This document shows, piece by piece, positions 25,994 to 35,467 of a stretch of 64,000 bases of DNA. This DNA is from Nitrososphaerota archaeon. GTDB taxonomy: Archaea; Thermoproteota; Nitrososphaeria; Nitrososphaerales; Nitrosopumilaceae. The stretch spans positions 273,404-337,403 of the forward strand of contig JAGWFS010000002.1 of the NCBI GenBank assembly GCA_028867785.1, in the 5' to 3' direction. The notes under the pieces are model-generated. The model saw only the letters and a list, made by a program, of their open reading frames with translations, was not told the origin of the DNA and made no database searches. Positions within the stretch are counted from its first letter, which is position 1; each line of letters opens with the position of its first letter. Both the position numbers and the translations under genes were made by a program.

Positions 25994-28552
25994 TCAGTTC
26001 CAAAAGAATTGGTCCAGTCCTGTTTGTTTTGGTGCTCCAATTAACGTATTAAAGTCCAAGTCCATTGACGACAATATCTGATCAAAAGTACTTTCCATAA
26101 ACTCGACATATTTTGCAGTGTCGATCTCATCTGGTCGTGCCATCTCGACAGGTTTTACGCCCGGTTTGTTCATTATTTTTACATATGATATGATATCACC
26201 TTTTTTGATCTCTCTTGAAGACTCTAATAATTTGGCGGCACGTATGTGCTGCGGCACCGTCTTGACGTACTCTGATGGCGACTTGCTTATCATCACATTA
26301 AATGCCAGTTCATTGAGGGGAATCTGCTTTGCCTTGAGGCGTTTGGCATACTCTGATATCATGTCTCCAATTTTCTGTTTTGACTGCGAGAATTCTGCTT
26401 CTGATTGCACATTAGACAAAATCCCGAGTATGTCGTAGAAAAGGCTTCGAATGAAAGGTGGGGTGTGGGATTTTTTTCCTGTTAAACCCTTTACATCAAC
26501 TTTGCCATCTTTTTGTACCCCAAGATAGTTTTTCTTCCTTGTGCTGAAGACCACATATCTGTATTCCTTGTCAAGGTCAAGGTCTACGCCAAATTCTTCT
26601 TTTGCCCAGTCTACTATTTTCTGAATCTGTTCTCTAGTGGGACCCTTGAGAAATAAGGAATCAGTATCCCCATACAAAACCTCAATTCCAATGGATTTGC
26701 ATTTTTCAATAGTTTTCAAAATCGTAAATCTGCCTACCGCCGTAGTGGCTTCTGCAACAGGCAAACAATAGAGTGGAAATATTTCAGCTCCCATCACACC
26801 ATAGCTTGCATTGAGTATGACTTTGAGCGCTTGGCTTACGACCATGTAGAGTTGTTTTTGATCCTCGCTAAGAGATGGGTTCTTTGACAAGCTCTTGTAA
26901 TAGTTTACTCGTAAATCACGCAGAGAGCCGATCAATATTGCAGTCAAACCGTCTTTTTTTAGACAGACCCAGTGGGCGGTTTCAGGAATCATGTTTTTTT
27001 TGCATTCGTCGTGGACACATCTTACAGTTTCATATGATAGGTTGCGTACTTTGATTATGCTCGGATACAGGCTGGCAAAGTCCATGACAAACACATTGAA
27101 ATGTATGCCCTCTTTTGGTTCTACCACTAGTCCTCCGCGATATTTTTTGTCTTTTATCACAGCCTCTGTTGACACGGCCCCTGATTTTTGCTCCAATTCC
27201 TCTCTTCTTGGAATCAAAAAATTGTGATTCCTGTGTTCATAGTAGAACAAACTACGAATCCACTGAGACACGCCCATTCTGGATATGTCATCAATTGGCA
27301 TTCTGCCAATTCTTGTTATGACTACAAGCAAATTCATCAGCAAATCATTGTTAAAGCTAGTAAGTTTTTGTGTCAACCTTGCATCATTAAAACAATAGTG
27401 AGCCAATTCGCTCAATGAAAGATCATTGAGGTCTCCTTCGTGCCCTATTTTTGATTCATCAATAAGTCCCTCTGATATGCTATTAAGTGAAAAATCGTTG
27501 TATTTGTGGCTAAACGCATAGATTTGAAATGAGCGATTGGAAAATGTTCTGTACAAATCAATGTGCACTCCCTGTTTTAGCGTTGCAGAGTCGCGCATCA
27601 TTACGAGGGGGATGTTTTTTAATTCAATCCCAAGGCGCTCTGCTCTGTTGTATATGTACGGCATATCGAAATCGTCTCCGTTGAATGTTATCACAAAAGG
27701 ATAGCTAGTCAAAACGTTAAATGCGTCTCGTATCATGTCTCCTTCTTTGTCTTCATCATAGAATGTCATCTTGACATTGTCCGGAATATCACTAGTGCCA
27801 AGTATCTTTCCCTCCATCCTTAGAACAAATACATGATTGAAATCATTGCTACCACAAAATCCTATAGCGGTAATTTTTTTATCGGCTATCTTGGCGTCAG
27901 GTATTCTTCCTATGTCCGATTCCACTTCGATGTCAAAGCTTATTCTTTTAATCTTTGGAATTGGCTGATTGAGGAGATTTGCCCACTGGGTTATGTGGTC
28001 TTGAAATCCTTTCTGATCGATTATCCCAACGCTTGTTATTTTATCATACAGTAGTCCCTTTAGAGCGAGTTGGACTTCTTCTGGAATCTGATAGGAGAAT
28101 TCTTTTAGCTTGCTATTTTCTATAATATAGTATCTTCCAACTATTAGCGAATTATCATACAGATAGTTTTCATAATATTTTATGTCTGATTCCCACGTCT
28201 CTATGATGTTTCGTATGCTTTTGTCAGTCTGTGTGCCACCTATTGCTAGGGGATCTGTAACTATAATCTTTGTCAAGTCAACGGTCTTGTCCTTTATCAA
28301 ATCCTGTTTTTGAAATTTTTCCAAGCCTATCACGTCTTTTCTATCCGAAAGAAACTTCAACTCTTCGGGCGCAAGTCTTGAGTAACAATACGGCTTGTGT
28401 CCCGTATTGTCTGTCCATAGCAATACTTTCTGTGATACTGGTTCATAGAATTTGAGTATGGCAAGTTTTTTCTGACCGTCATAGGTTGCAGACACCAGCA
28501 GTGCGGGCGGCATTGTGGTAGTTACTTCGTCTACCGCTTTTGATGATTGCAT
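25994..28552 (-). CDS. polB: Family B DNA polymerase
   Basis: 852-residue replicative or repair polymerase with 3'-5' proofreading. The exonuclease motif I reads SFDIEVE (near residue 210). The polymerase motifs follow in order: DFASLYPSIIK (A), KVILNASYGV (B) and YGDTDSLF (C). The last residues, QTGLDQFF, form a PIP box for binding the PCNA clamp. It is in one unit with dCMP deaminase (7-base gap) and the tiny zinc ribbon. Family B enzymes in these archaea work alongside the heterodimeric PolD. Confidence 0.96.
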   Translation of the reverse strand: MQSSKAVDEVTTTMPPALLVSATYDGQKKLAILKFYEPVSQKVLLWTDNTGHKPYCYSRLAPEELKFLSDRKDVIGLEKFQKQDLIKDKTVDLTKIIVTDPLAIGGTQTDKSIRNIIETWESDIKYYENYLYDNSLIVGRYYIIENSKLKEFSYQIPEEVQLALKGLLYDKITSVGIIDQKGFQDHITQWANLLNQPIPKIKRISFDIEVESDIGRIPDAKIADKKITAIGFCGSNDFNHVFVLRMEGKILGTSDIPDNVKMTFYDEDKEGDMIRDAFNVLTSYPFVITFNGDDFDMPYIYNRAERLGIELKNIPLVMMRDSATLKQGVHIDLYRTFSNRSFQIYAFSHKYNDFSLNSISEGLIDESKIGHEGDLNDLSLSELAHYCFNDARLTQKLTSFNNDLLMNLLVVITRIGRMPIDDISRMGVSQWIRSLFYYEHRNHNFLIPRREELEQKSGAVSTEAVIKDKKYRGGLVVEPKEGIHFNVFVMDFASLYPSIIKVRNLSYETVRCVHDECKKNMIPETAHWVCLKKDGLTAILIGSLRDLRVNYYKSLSKNPSLSEDQKQLYMVVSQALKVILNASYGVMGAEIFPLYCLPVAEATTAVGRFTILKTIEKCKSIGIEVLYGDTDSLFLKGPTREQIQKIVDWAKEEFGVDLDLDKEYRYVVFSTRKKNYLGVQKDGKVDVKGLTGKKSHTPPFIRSLFYDILGILSNVQSEAEFSQSKQKIGDMISEYAKRLKAKQIPLNELAFNVMISKSPSEYVKTVPQHIRAAKLLESSREIKKGDIISYVKIMNKPGVKPVEMARPDEIDTAKYVEFMESTFDQILSSMDLDFNTLIGAPKQTGLDQFFWN

Positions 28553-28559
28553 GCCTGTC

Positions 28560-29093
28560 TCACTTTATCAAGTTGGGGGTGGACTCTTCTAGCAAAACTC
28601 TGACCCAGTATTTCATCCTGTTTTTATCCATGACTGTGACTTCAACTTTGGCATCTTGCAAGAGTTGATAATCCGTCTCAGGATATGAATCAAGACATAC
28701 AATTCTTCTAACGCCTGTTGTTATGGCCATTTTACTGCATTCCAGGCATGTCACAAAAGTGGTGTAAAGCGTTGTATCTTTCGTGCCTGCTCCTACTCCG
28801 AGAATTGCGCAGTGCATTATTGCATTTGCCTCTGCATGGTTGCATACGCATCTGTCAAGTGCTTCTCCCGACGCTATCTTTCCCTCTGCCCGTAATTGGC
28901 ATCTCTTACATCCTCCCTCGTAACAGTTCTTTACTCCGGGTGGCGTCCCATTATATCCTGTGGCGATCTGTCTGTGGTCTCTTACTATTACCGCGCCAAC
29001 CTGCCTTGTAATGCAGTTTGATCTTAACTTTGCAAGTTCCGCTTGAAGCATAAAGTATTCGTCCCAAGTTGGACGTTCAAACTCTTTTTTCAC
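28560..29093 (-). CDS. dCMP deaminase family protein
   Basis: 177 residues. The zinc-dependent deaminase motifs are complete: HAEANAI with the catalytic Glu, and TCLECSKM with the two zinc Cys. A second Cys-rich insert (CYEGGCKRC) with His fits the ComE/dCMP deaminase group. It would make dUMP for dTMP synthesis. It is placed directly before polB, which joins nucleotide supply with DNA synthesis in one operon. Confidence 0.9.
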   Translation of the reverse strand: MKKEFERPTWDEYFMLQAELAKLRSNCITRQVGAVIVRDHRQIATGYNGTPPGVKNCYEGGCKRCQLRAEGKIASGEALDRCVCNHAEANAIMHCAILGVGAGTKDTTLYTTFVTCLECSKMAITTGVRRIVCLDSYPETDYQLLQDAKVEVTVMDKNRMKYWVRVLLEESTPNLIK

Positions 29094-29214
29094 AAAAGAA
29101 CTGTAACTTGCTGTAATATAAGATCTACAAGAGTCTGGTATGTTAAAGTGTGAGCTCAGAGTGGCAACACGCTTGCAAGAACATTTTTACTTGTCCAAGG
29201 CAAGTTGAACATAC

Positions 29215-30717
29215 TTGAGTATCAGATGCATCGAACATCCGCTTGTCAAAAAATCAGCCATTGAATATAGGGAATATCAAGTTAATTTGGCAAGGCAGGC
29301 AATTGCAGACAATTGTCTTGTTGTTCTTCCAACCGGTCTTGGTAAAACCGCCGTAGCCCTTCAGGTCATGGCCGAATTTCTTTCCAGGCGAACAGGCGGC
29401 GTATTATTTCTGGCACCGACAAGGGTATTGGCTCATCAACACTATGAATTTCTAAAGTCAAACCTATTAGTAGATGACATTGCTCTCATTACTGGAGAAG
29501 ACACAATAAGCAAACGAAAAAAACTATGGATAAACAGTGTGATATGCGCTACGCCAGAAATAGTCAAAAATGATCTTGACCGTCAGCTGGTGTCACCGTC
29601 ACAGTTTGTCCTTGTCATATTTGATGAGGCACACAGAACAATAGGGGATTATGCGTATGCCGGTATAGCAGAACGATTCTCTGGCACTAATGTCAGAATG
29701 ATGGGAATGACTGCCACGCTGCCAAGTGAAAGAGAAAAAGCCTCTGAAATACTTGCCATATTGAAGATCTCAAGCATTGCGCAACGTACCGAAGAAAGTC
29801 CCGATGTGGAGCCATACGTACAGCAAACAGACACTCAATGGATACGTGTTGAACTACCATATGAGATGAAGCAAATCCAGTCCCTCATAAAATCCTCCAT
29901 TGACTTGCAATATGGCGAACTTGTAAAACTTGGGCTACATTTGTCAAATACTAGGTCGTTATCTGAACTTTTGCGTGTCAGAGATTTTGTATTGCGGCAA
30001 AACCGTAGGGCTGCCAAGCCCCTTTTTACAGCGATAAGACTAATCCACGCACTGAATATCTTGGAATCACACGGTATTACGCCATTTCTGAGATTCTGTG
30101 AGCGGACAAAAGAGAAGAAAGGAGTCGGAATAAGAGACTTGTTTGAAAACAACTCAAATTTTGAGAAGGCGGTTAGACTGGCTATGACTGCACAACAAAA
30201 GGGCATAGAGCACTCAAAAATTGCAAAATTAAAAGAGATACTAGGGGAACTTACTGGAAAATCTTTGATATTTACAAGCTACAGGGATTCTGTTGAAGTG
30301 ATACATGAAAAGCTAACACAAATGAACATCCCGGCAGGATTTCTCATAGGAAAGGCTGGAGAGACTGGGCTCAAACAGAAAAAACAGATAGAGACAGTAC
30401 AAAAATTTAGAGATGGCCAATACAAGGTACTAGTTGCTACAAGGGTCGGAGAGGAGGGCCTGGATATATCTGAGGTAAACACGGTGATCTTTTTTGATAA
30501 CGTTCCAAGTTCGATTCGTTATGTTCAGAGAAAAGGACGTACTGGAAGAAAAGACTATGGAAAATTGATAGTCTTGATTGCGAAGGACACTACAGACGAA
30601 ACGTATTATTGGATAGGTAAACGTAAAGTGAGCGCTGCAAAGAAGATGGGTGAAAAAATGTCCAAGTTTCTTGAGAAACAAGATGTGTCAAAATCCGGCC
30701 TTGATGCCTTTCTCTAG
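29215..30717 (+). CDS. hef: Hef/FANCM-like superfamily 2 helicase
   Basis: 500-residue DNA helicase acting on stalled forks. Motif I is LPTGLGKTAVA, motif Ia LAPTRVLAHQH, motif II IFDEAHR, motif III GMTATLP, motif V ATRVGEEGLD and motif VI YVQRKGRTGR. Length and motif order match the helicase half of archaeal Hef. The C-terminal XPF-type nuclease domain is absent, as the protein ends soon after motif VI. The start is TTG. It is divergent from dCMP deaminase/polB. Confidence 0.88.
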   Translation: MSIRCIEHPLVKKSAIEYREYQVNLARQAIADNCLVVLPTGLGKTAVALQVMAEFLSRRTGGVLFLAPTRVLAHQHYEFLKSNLLVDDIALITGEDTISKRKKLWINSVICATPEIVKNDLDRQLVSPSQFVLVIFDEAHRTIGDYAYAGIAERFSGTNVRMMGMTATLPSEREKASEILAILKISSIAQRTEESPDVEPYVQQTDTQWIRVELPYEMKQIQSLIKSSIDLQYGELVKLGLHLSNTRSLSELLRVRDFVLRQNRRAAKPLFTAIRLIHALNILESHGITPFLRFCERTKEKKGVGIRDLFENNSNFEKAVRLAMTAQQKGIEHSKIAKLKEILGELTGKSLIFTSYRDSVEVIHEKLTQMNIPAGFLIGKAGETGLKQKKQIETVQKFRDGQYKVLVATRVGEEGLDISEVNTVIFFDNVPSSIRYVQRKGRTGRKDYGKLIVLIAKDTTDETYYWIGKRKVSAAKKMGEKMSKFLEKQDVSKSGLDAFL

Positions 30718-30761
30718 TCATGTCTAGCAATTATTTTAAAGACTAGGCAACATAGAAATTC

Positions 30762-31067
30762 ATGACTAAAATTCATGCAGAGATAGGTATACTTCCGATA
30801 GGAACTCCAACTACAAGTCTGGGAAAGTATGTTGCACAGGGGCTGGCAAGTTTGAAAAAGATTGACGGCATACGATACGAAACAACACCGATGGGAACCA
30901 TGGTTGAGTCTGAGGATATAGACAAAATTTTTGAAGCAGCAAAATCCATTGCCAACGCAATATTTGACATGGGAATTTTAAGGGTGGAAACAATTCTCAA
31001 GATTGATGAAAGAAGAGACAAAAATAATTCCCTTGAGGATAAACTCCGATCGATTGGCAGGTTCTGA
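30762..31067 (+). CDS. MTH1187 family (thiamine-binding-like) protein
   Basis: 101 residues of the MTH1187/YqgV (DUF77) family: EIGILPIGTPTTSLGKYVAQGL at the start, then IRYETTPMGTMVE. Family structures are small ferredoxin-like tetramers, and some bind thiamine or related compounds. Its TGA stop shares a base with the ATG of the next gene (TGATG), so translation is probably coupled. Confidence 0.85.
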   Translation: MTKIHAEIGILPIGTPTTSLGKYVAQGLASLKKIDGIRYETTPMGTMVESEDIDKIFEAAKSIANAIFDMGILRVETILKIDERRDKNNSLEDKLRSIGRF

Positions 31068-31903
31068 TGAGTGCATTCAAAGGAAAGAATCTACAGTTAA
31101 ATACCCTGATCTTGTCAAAGTTGCCAATGCGCTGGATGTTTGTAGGCATGTTTCTTGCCTTGTCCGTATCAATGTCTGCAAATCTGGCGTATGCACAAGA
31201 CACATCTGGGTTATCAGCAAGCACAAACAAACAATCATACATGCCGGGAGACAAGGTTATCATCACCGGCACTGTTTCACAAATAACTGACGAAAACCCT
31301 GCCACGATTATAGTGCGAAATCCCATCGGTAATGTATACGAGGTAGGGCAGGTGGATTTGATGAATAATTTATTCATCCATGATTTTGTGTTAAGTTACG
31401 ATGCACGAGGCGGTATCTATACTGTCAACATAAGACAAGATAATAAAACTACACAAATTCAATTTCAAGTGGTTGCAGGAAAAACACAAATAATTCCTGT
31501 ATTTGACAGCGAAATAAGAGTTAGCGGGGAAAATACGAATCTCGTAAAATATGGAAATGTTGAAGTGTCTACAGTAGATAGCTCAATTACCATACAAATG
31601 GATACGACCAAAATACAAAACGGTTCTATTACGGAAGAATACCACGTTCCAAAACATGTGATTGATACCACGGGGGGGCAGTTGGTGATAAAAGAAAACG
31701 GAAATGATGTTGACTGCACACAAACTGAAACTGATGTGGAAAGAATTGTACAGTGCCCAGTTCAGGCGGGAACTAGGGAGCTGACCATTGTTGGAACAAC
31801 TGTAATTCCTGAATTTGAGGCTGCGCCATACGTACTAGTCTTGAGCATAGCGGCATCTGTAGTGGTTTTTTCAAGAAATAGGCCGCTCCATAAACTCAGA
31901 TAA
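31067..31903 (+). CDS. Exported PEF-CTERM-like surface protein
   Basis: 278 residues. A signal peptide lies at about residues 20-42 (cleavage after AYAQ), with a 19-residue basic extension that may be untranslated if the start is the Met at codon 21. The Ig-like part starts with KQSYMPGDKVIITG as in the 22937 protein. The end has IPEFE, a hydrophobic helix and a basic tail, a variant of the PEFG signal. Two Cys (around 209 and 221) could form a disulfide outside the cell. Confidence 0.82.
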   Translation: MSAFKGKNLQLNTLILSKLPMRWMFVGMFLALSVSMSANLAYAQDTSGLSASTNKQSYMPGDKVIITGTVSQITDENPATIIVRNPIGNVYEVGQVDLMNNLFIHDFVLSYDARGGIYTVNIRQDNKTTQIQFQVVAGKTQIIPVFDSEIRVSGENTNLVKYGNVEVSTVDSSITIQMDTTKIQNGSITEEYHVPKHVIDTTGGQLVIKENGNDVDCTQTETDVERIVQCPVQAGTRELTIVGTTVIPEFEAAPYVLVLSIAASVVVFSRNRPLHKLR

Positions 31904-31935
31904 GTTATTTAACGGCATAATTCTGTCGAAACAAT

Positions 31936-32187
31936 ATGATTGCATACATTTTAGCGACCTGTGTTCCTGGAAATGAAAAAGAGGTAATTGCCAAAATGAA
32001 AGGATTGCCAAATGTTACCGAAGTCAATGGCGTCATGGGAAAATATGACATATTTGTAAAAATCGAAGCTAAAGATCCTTCCAAAGTGGATGCTGCAATT
32101 TCCAAGGCAAGAAATGTGGAGCACATTACAAGCACTGTAACCATGCCTGCAATATATGGGCAGGGCGGTACCGTGGATGACGCGTAG
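31936..32187 (+). CDS. Stand-alone Lrp/AsnC ligand-binding (RAM) domain
   Basis: 83 residues, RAM domain only (AYILATCVPGNEKEVIAKM, GVMGKYDIFVKIEAKD, VEHITSTVTMPAI). No helix-turn-helix. It is the third such gene in the window, but this one is alone. A glycine-rich tail ends it. Confidence 0.8.
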   Translation: MIAYILATCVPGNEKEVIAKMKGLPNVTEVNGVMGKYDIFVKIEAKDPSKVDAAISKARNVEHITSTVTMPAIYGQGGTVDDA

Positions 32188-32246
32188 AGTGCATCTTTTG
32201 TACTGTCGTTTAGAAATTAAACTGCATAACAAGATTATTTAGAAAG

Positions 32247-32612
32247 ATGCGCGAATTGTATGTGTTGAAGATAGTTGACGTGACGGACCCCAAGAGATTA
32301 GACCGCGGCCCTGACAAGACAATAGTTCTCATGTCATCAGGAAATTTTATGGAACGCGGATATGAAATTAGAAACATCCACCTTAACAGATATTTGCAAG
32401 CCAAAGACTCTCGGCTTGGGCCCTACTCCTTGCTTACTGTATATGTAGAAACAGACAAGGGCTCCATTGAAATGACATATGACGAGGGATATCGTGGCGA
32501 AAATGCGCTTGAGGAAGCGGCTGCCTTTTTGACATCGCATCTTGGAATCTCAGGTTTGATTTTGCGCTCAATAATTCAACTTGAGAATGCCTTGGAGAAA
32601 CACGTACAATAA
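32247..32612 (+). CDS. Hypothetical protein
   Basis: 121 residues, not recognised. Soluble, alternating strands and helices; DPKRLDRGPDKTIVLMSSG and a C-terminal helix pair with EEAAAFLTSHLGISGLILRS cut short here by sequence limits. No metal or nucleotide motifs. It is in the same direction as its neighbours and precedes a tiny Cys protein by 36 bases. Confidence 0.6.
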   Translation: MRELYVLKIVDVTDPKRLDRGPDKTIVLMSSGNFMERGYEIRNIHLNRYLQAKDSRLGPYSLLTVYVETDKGSIEMTYDEGYRGENALEEAAAFLTSHLGISGLILRSIIQLENALEKHVQ

Positions 32613-32648
32613 ATAGAGAGATTATATTTTCATGCCAATTCAAATATA

Positions 32649-32798
32649 TTGTTGAACTTTGAGCGCAAGCCAATAGAACCCAATCCAACATGTGCCATGT
32701 GTGGAAAGACAATCAAATCTCACACAGCTGAAGAAATGACAAAATGCGTAAATGAGCGCAGAGATGCAAACACAAATACAAGATCAAAACCACAGTAA
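32649..32798 (+). CDS. Tiny CxxC protein (49 aa)
   Basis: 49 residues with a single CAMC pair and one later Cys. Two TTG codons in tandem (32649 and 32652) can act as start. The C-terminal half is polar (Asn/Thr/Arg/Lys). It ends 6 bases before the SRPBCC gene and is probably in its transcript. Function unknown. Confidence 0.5.
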   Translation: MLNFERKPIEPNPTCAMCGKTIKSHTAEEMTKCVNERRDANTNTRSKPQ

Positions 32799-32804
32799 AA
32801 AATC

Positions 32805-33254
32805 ATGAAACAATTCAGGCATTCTTTTGTAGTTGATTCTAATATTGATGAGGTATGGAAATTTTATACAAACATCAATCATCTGAAGATAATCACTCCA
32901 AAACAAATGAAAATAGAGATATTGAAAGTTACCAATGAAACCATTAAAGAGGGGGAAGAAGCCTGGCTGAAAGCCAAGATAATTACAGATTCACAGTGGC
33001 ATTCCAAGATAACACACATGAGACCATATGAATATGTGGACGAAATGATGAGCGGCAGATTCAAAATATGGAAACACTTGCACAAATTCAACAAAATAAG
33101 CGAGGATAAAACCGAGGTGATGGACCAGGTAGATTTTCAGTTACATCATGGAATGATTGGAAGGCTCTTTGAAAATTATGTTATGCGCCAACTTTCTGAG
33201 ATTTTTACATATAGAAAGCAGGCAACAATTGATGCCTTGCAAAAAGAATCATAA
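32805..33254 (+). CDS. SRPBCC/START-like lipid-binding protein
   Basis: 149 residues with the polyketide-cyclase/START pattern: FRHSFVVDSNIDEVWKFYTNINHLKIITP at the start, then strands and a long C-terminal helix. The fold makes a deep hydrophobic pocket. The ligand is unknown. The final six bases overlap the convergent gene. Confidence 0.8.
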   Translation: MKQFRHSFVVDSNIDEVWKFYTNINHLKIITPKQMKIEILKVTNETIKEGEEAWLKAKIITDSQWHSKITHMRPYEYVDEMMSGRFKIWKHLHKFNKISEDKTEVMDQVDFQLHHGMIGRLFENYVMRQLSEIFTYRKQATIDALQKES

Positions 33255-33908
33255 ATCCAACTCACTTGCATCTTGTAATTTTTCAATTAGTTCTAAATAC
33301 GTATAAGGGTCTAATTGCTTTGCAAAACATTTGTCTATATTAATCAAATAAACGGAATGCAGTCTGGCATTTAGTATGTCGCTTGTCTCTATGGGAGGAT
33401 TTTTGTAAAATCTGTCGCAGAGTTCTTTTATCTTTTGAATTTCATCACTTGTTCTCTTGCTTGGCGGTTTGAGAAAAAGTCTCGGTATTGGAAGAATGCC
33501 AACCACCGGGGTGGCAAGTGCAAACTTTGAGCAAAACTGGCTATATCGTGCAATTTTGCTTGCTATCCTTGCGGCGTAATAGTCAATTGTATCAAGTGCA
33601 TGATCAGGCGGGGTAAATCCCGTTTCTATCTCCATTATGAAGGTGCCATCTCCTTTTGTCGCAAATACATCGCATACAAGAATTTCAGAAAGGTGTTTTT
33701 CTATATCTACCGCATACCCTTGTGCAATAAGATTGGATGCACAGATGATCTCAAGCACAGAATGATTAATTTTAACAAGGTTTTTTTGATATAGTTCAAT
33801 AAGCCTCTCGCGTACAAAATTTATCCTAGATTTCACTTCGGGAGTTTTATCTCGCGTTAATTTCTCAGCCACTGTGTACACGTCATCTGTAAACTTTTCT
33901 ATGTCCAA
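33249..33908 (-). CDS. Hypothetical protein, possible PD-(D/E)XK nuclease fold
   Basis: 219 residues. The middle part reads LIAQGYAVDIEKHL, then LVCDVFATKGDGTFIMEIETG. An Asp on one strand followed by ExE on the next resembles the D...ExK core of restriction-like nucleases, but the Lys is Thr here, so activity is doubtful. The C-terminal half is helical and unassigned. Treat the nuclease idea as inference. Confidence 0.6.
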   Translation of the reverse strand: MDIEKFTDDVYTVAEKLTRDKTPEVKSRINFVRERLIELYQKNLVKINHSVLEIICASNLIAQGYAVDIEKHLSEILVCDVFATKGDGTFIMEIETGFTPPDHALDTIDYYAARIASKIARYSQFCSKFALATPVVGILPIPRLFLKPPSKRTSDEIQKIKELCDRFYKNPPIETSDILNARLHSVYLINIDKCFAKQLDPYTYLELIEKLQDASELDL

Positions 33909-34023
33909 AATCTAACACTGTTCAACTATTGCTGGGTTTTAAGAATATGGGTAAGTGAATTGAAATTCTTTCAGAGGATTTTTTTTAAAAACATTTTTTA
34001 TCAAGTTGGGGGATTCAACTTGC

Positions 34024-34278
34024 ATGGACAACCTATCCAATAATGATAAACTGGTACTGCTGCAGCATGCTATAAACAAATATGAAAATGAGAACATGTT
34101 AATAGAAAAGCTCAAAGCAGTTCTGGAACAAAAAGACATAGACAGAGGAATTGCTACGCTAATAGCTACACAGCAAGTAAGAAGAATCGGTCCAGACGTA
34201 CTTCAAAACAACGTGAGCCACATAGGAGAATTGCCTGATCTGCCTGTCTTTCTAAAACCAATTATAGACAGTCTGTGA
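34024..34278 (+). CDS. Small helical hypothetical protein
   Basis: 84 residues, all-helical, polar (residues LLQHAINKYENENMLIEKL suggest an amphipathic helix pair). An upstream in-frame TTG at 34006 would add six residues. No motif recognised. It lies 46 bases before the hydroxyacyl-CoA dehydrogenase gene. Confidence 0.6.
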   Translation: MDNLSNNDKLVLLQHAINKYENENMLIEKLKAVLEQKDIDRGIATLIATQQVRRIGPDVLQNNVSHIGELPDLPVFLKPIIDSL

Positions 34279-34324
34279 TATCAATCGAATAATTTAGAAA
34301 GGGATACTTGTCAAAAATTTTTAC

Positions 34325-35467
34325 ATGGAAATAAAAAACATCACAGTTTTGGGTTCTGGAATAATGGGTCATGGGATTGCCCAAGTTTCTGCCATGTCTG
34401 GATATGCCGTGGTATTGCGAGATGTTGAACAACAATTTCTGGATAAAGCCATGGAAAAAATCAAGTGGAGCCTTGAGAAATTAGTATCAAAACAGAAAAT
34501 TTCTGAAACTGAGGCGCAAAAAATATTTTCAAGAATAACACCAAAGGTTGATCTCAAAGATGCTTTGAAAAATTGCGATTTGATGATTGAGGCAGTTCCA
34601 GAAATCATGGACTTGAAAAAAAAGGTATATGCGGAAGTAGATGCCGTCGCAGGTGAAAATGTCATTTATGCATCAAATACTAGTACGCTACCCATTACAG
34701 AAATTGCCAACGTTACAAGCAGACCAAATAAATTCATCGGGATTCATTTTTTCAACCCTCCACAGCTTATGAAACTGGTTGAGGTGATACCGGGGCAGAA
34801 AACCCCGAAAGAACTGGTAGATTTGACAATGAATTTTGTCAGGTCTGTATCAAAAGAACCAGTCCTATGCAAAAAGGACGTGGCAGGATTCATTGTAAAT
34901 AGAATATTCATACCGCTTGTTCATGAAGCTGCTTGGGCAATGGATAGGACAAAATCTTCTATGACCGAGATTGATTCGGCGGTAAAATTTACACTGCATT
35001 TCCCAATGGGGATATTTGAGCTTGCTGACTTTACTGGACTTGATGTTATTCATAAGGCAACAATTGAGATGCATTCCAGAGATAAAAAAGTGATTAACCC
35101 ACATCCGCTGATTGAAAATCTGTTCAACCAGAAAAAACTGGGACAAAAGACTGGAAGTGGATTCTACAACTATTCTGGTGAACAATATGAACGCATAAAC
35201 CTGACCGAAGATCTTGCAAAAAAATTTGATCCTATCCAGTTACTTGGAACCATATTGAACAACGCCTCTTGGCTTGTAACAAACCAAGCAAGTGACGTAC
35301 CCGAGATAGAAAAAGCGTTGAATTTAGGAATGGGATTGAAAAAACCAATCTTTGAGACTGCAAAAGAATCTGGAATGAAAAAAATTGTTGAAGGACTCAG
35401 GACCCTTTCCAAAGATCACGGTAAATTCTATGAGCCGGATCCATATCTTTTGTCTATTTCGAATTAA
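34325..35467 (+). CDS. 3-hydroxyacyl-CoA dehydrogenase
   Basis: 380 residues. The NAD-binding start VLGSGIMGHGIAQ is followed by the FFNPP motif (GIHFFNPPQLMKLVE) with the catalytic His, a catalytic Glu in MKLVEVIPG, and the ADFTGLD segment of the second domain. No hydratase domain is fused. In ammonia-oxidising archaea a 3-hydroxybutyryl-CoA dehydrogenase works in the hydroxypropionate/hydroxybutyrate carbon-fixation cycle; that role here is inference. Confidence 0.92.
   Translation: MEIKNITVLGSGIMGHGIAQVSAMSGYAVVLRDVEQQFLDKAMEKIKWSLEKLVSKQKISETEAQKIFSRITPKVDLKDALKNCDLMIEAVPEIMDLKKKVYAEVDAVAGENVIYASNTSTLPITEIANVTSRPNKFIGIHFFNPPQLMKLVEVIPGQKTPKELVDLTMNFVRSVSKEPVLCKKDVAGFIVNRIFIPLVHEAAWAMDRTKSSMTEIDSAVKFTLHFPMGIFELADFTGLDVIHKATIEMHSRDKKVINPHPLIENLFNQKKLGQKTGSGFYNYSGEQYERINLTEDLAKKFDPIQLLGTILNNASWLVTNQASDVPEIEKALNLGMGLKKPIFETAKESGMKKIVEGLRTLSKDHGKFYEPDPYLLSISN

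Noticed and set aside
33249..33908. Confident nuclease assignment
   Set aside because: Only a D...ExE pattern is seen, without the Lys of the PD-(D/E)XK core, so it is kept as hypothetical.
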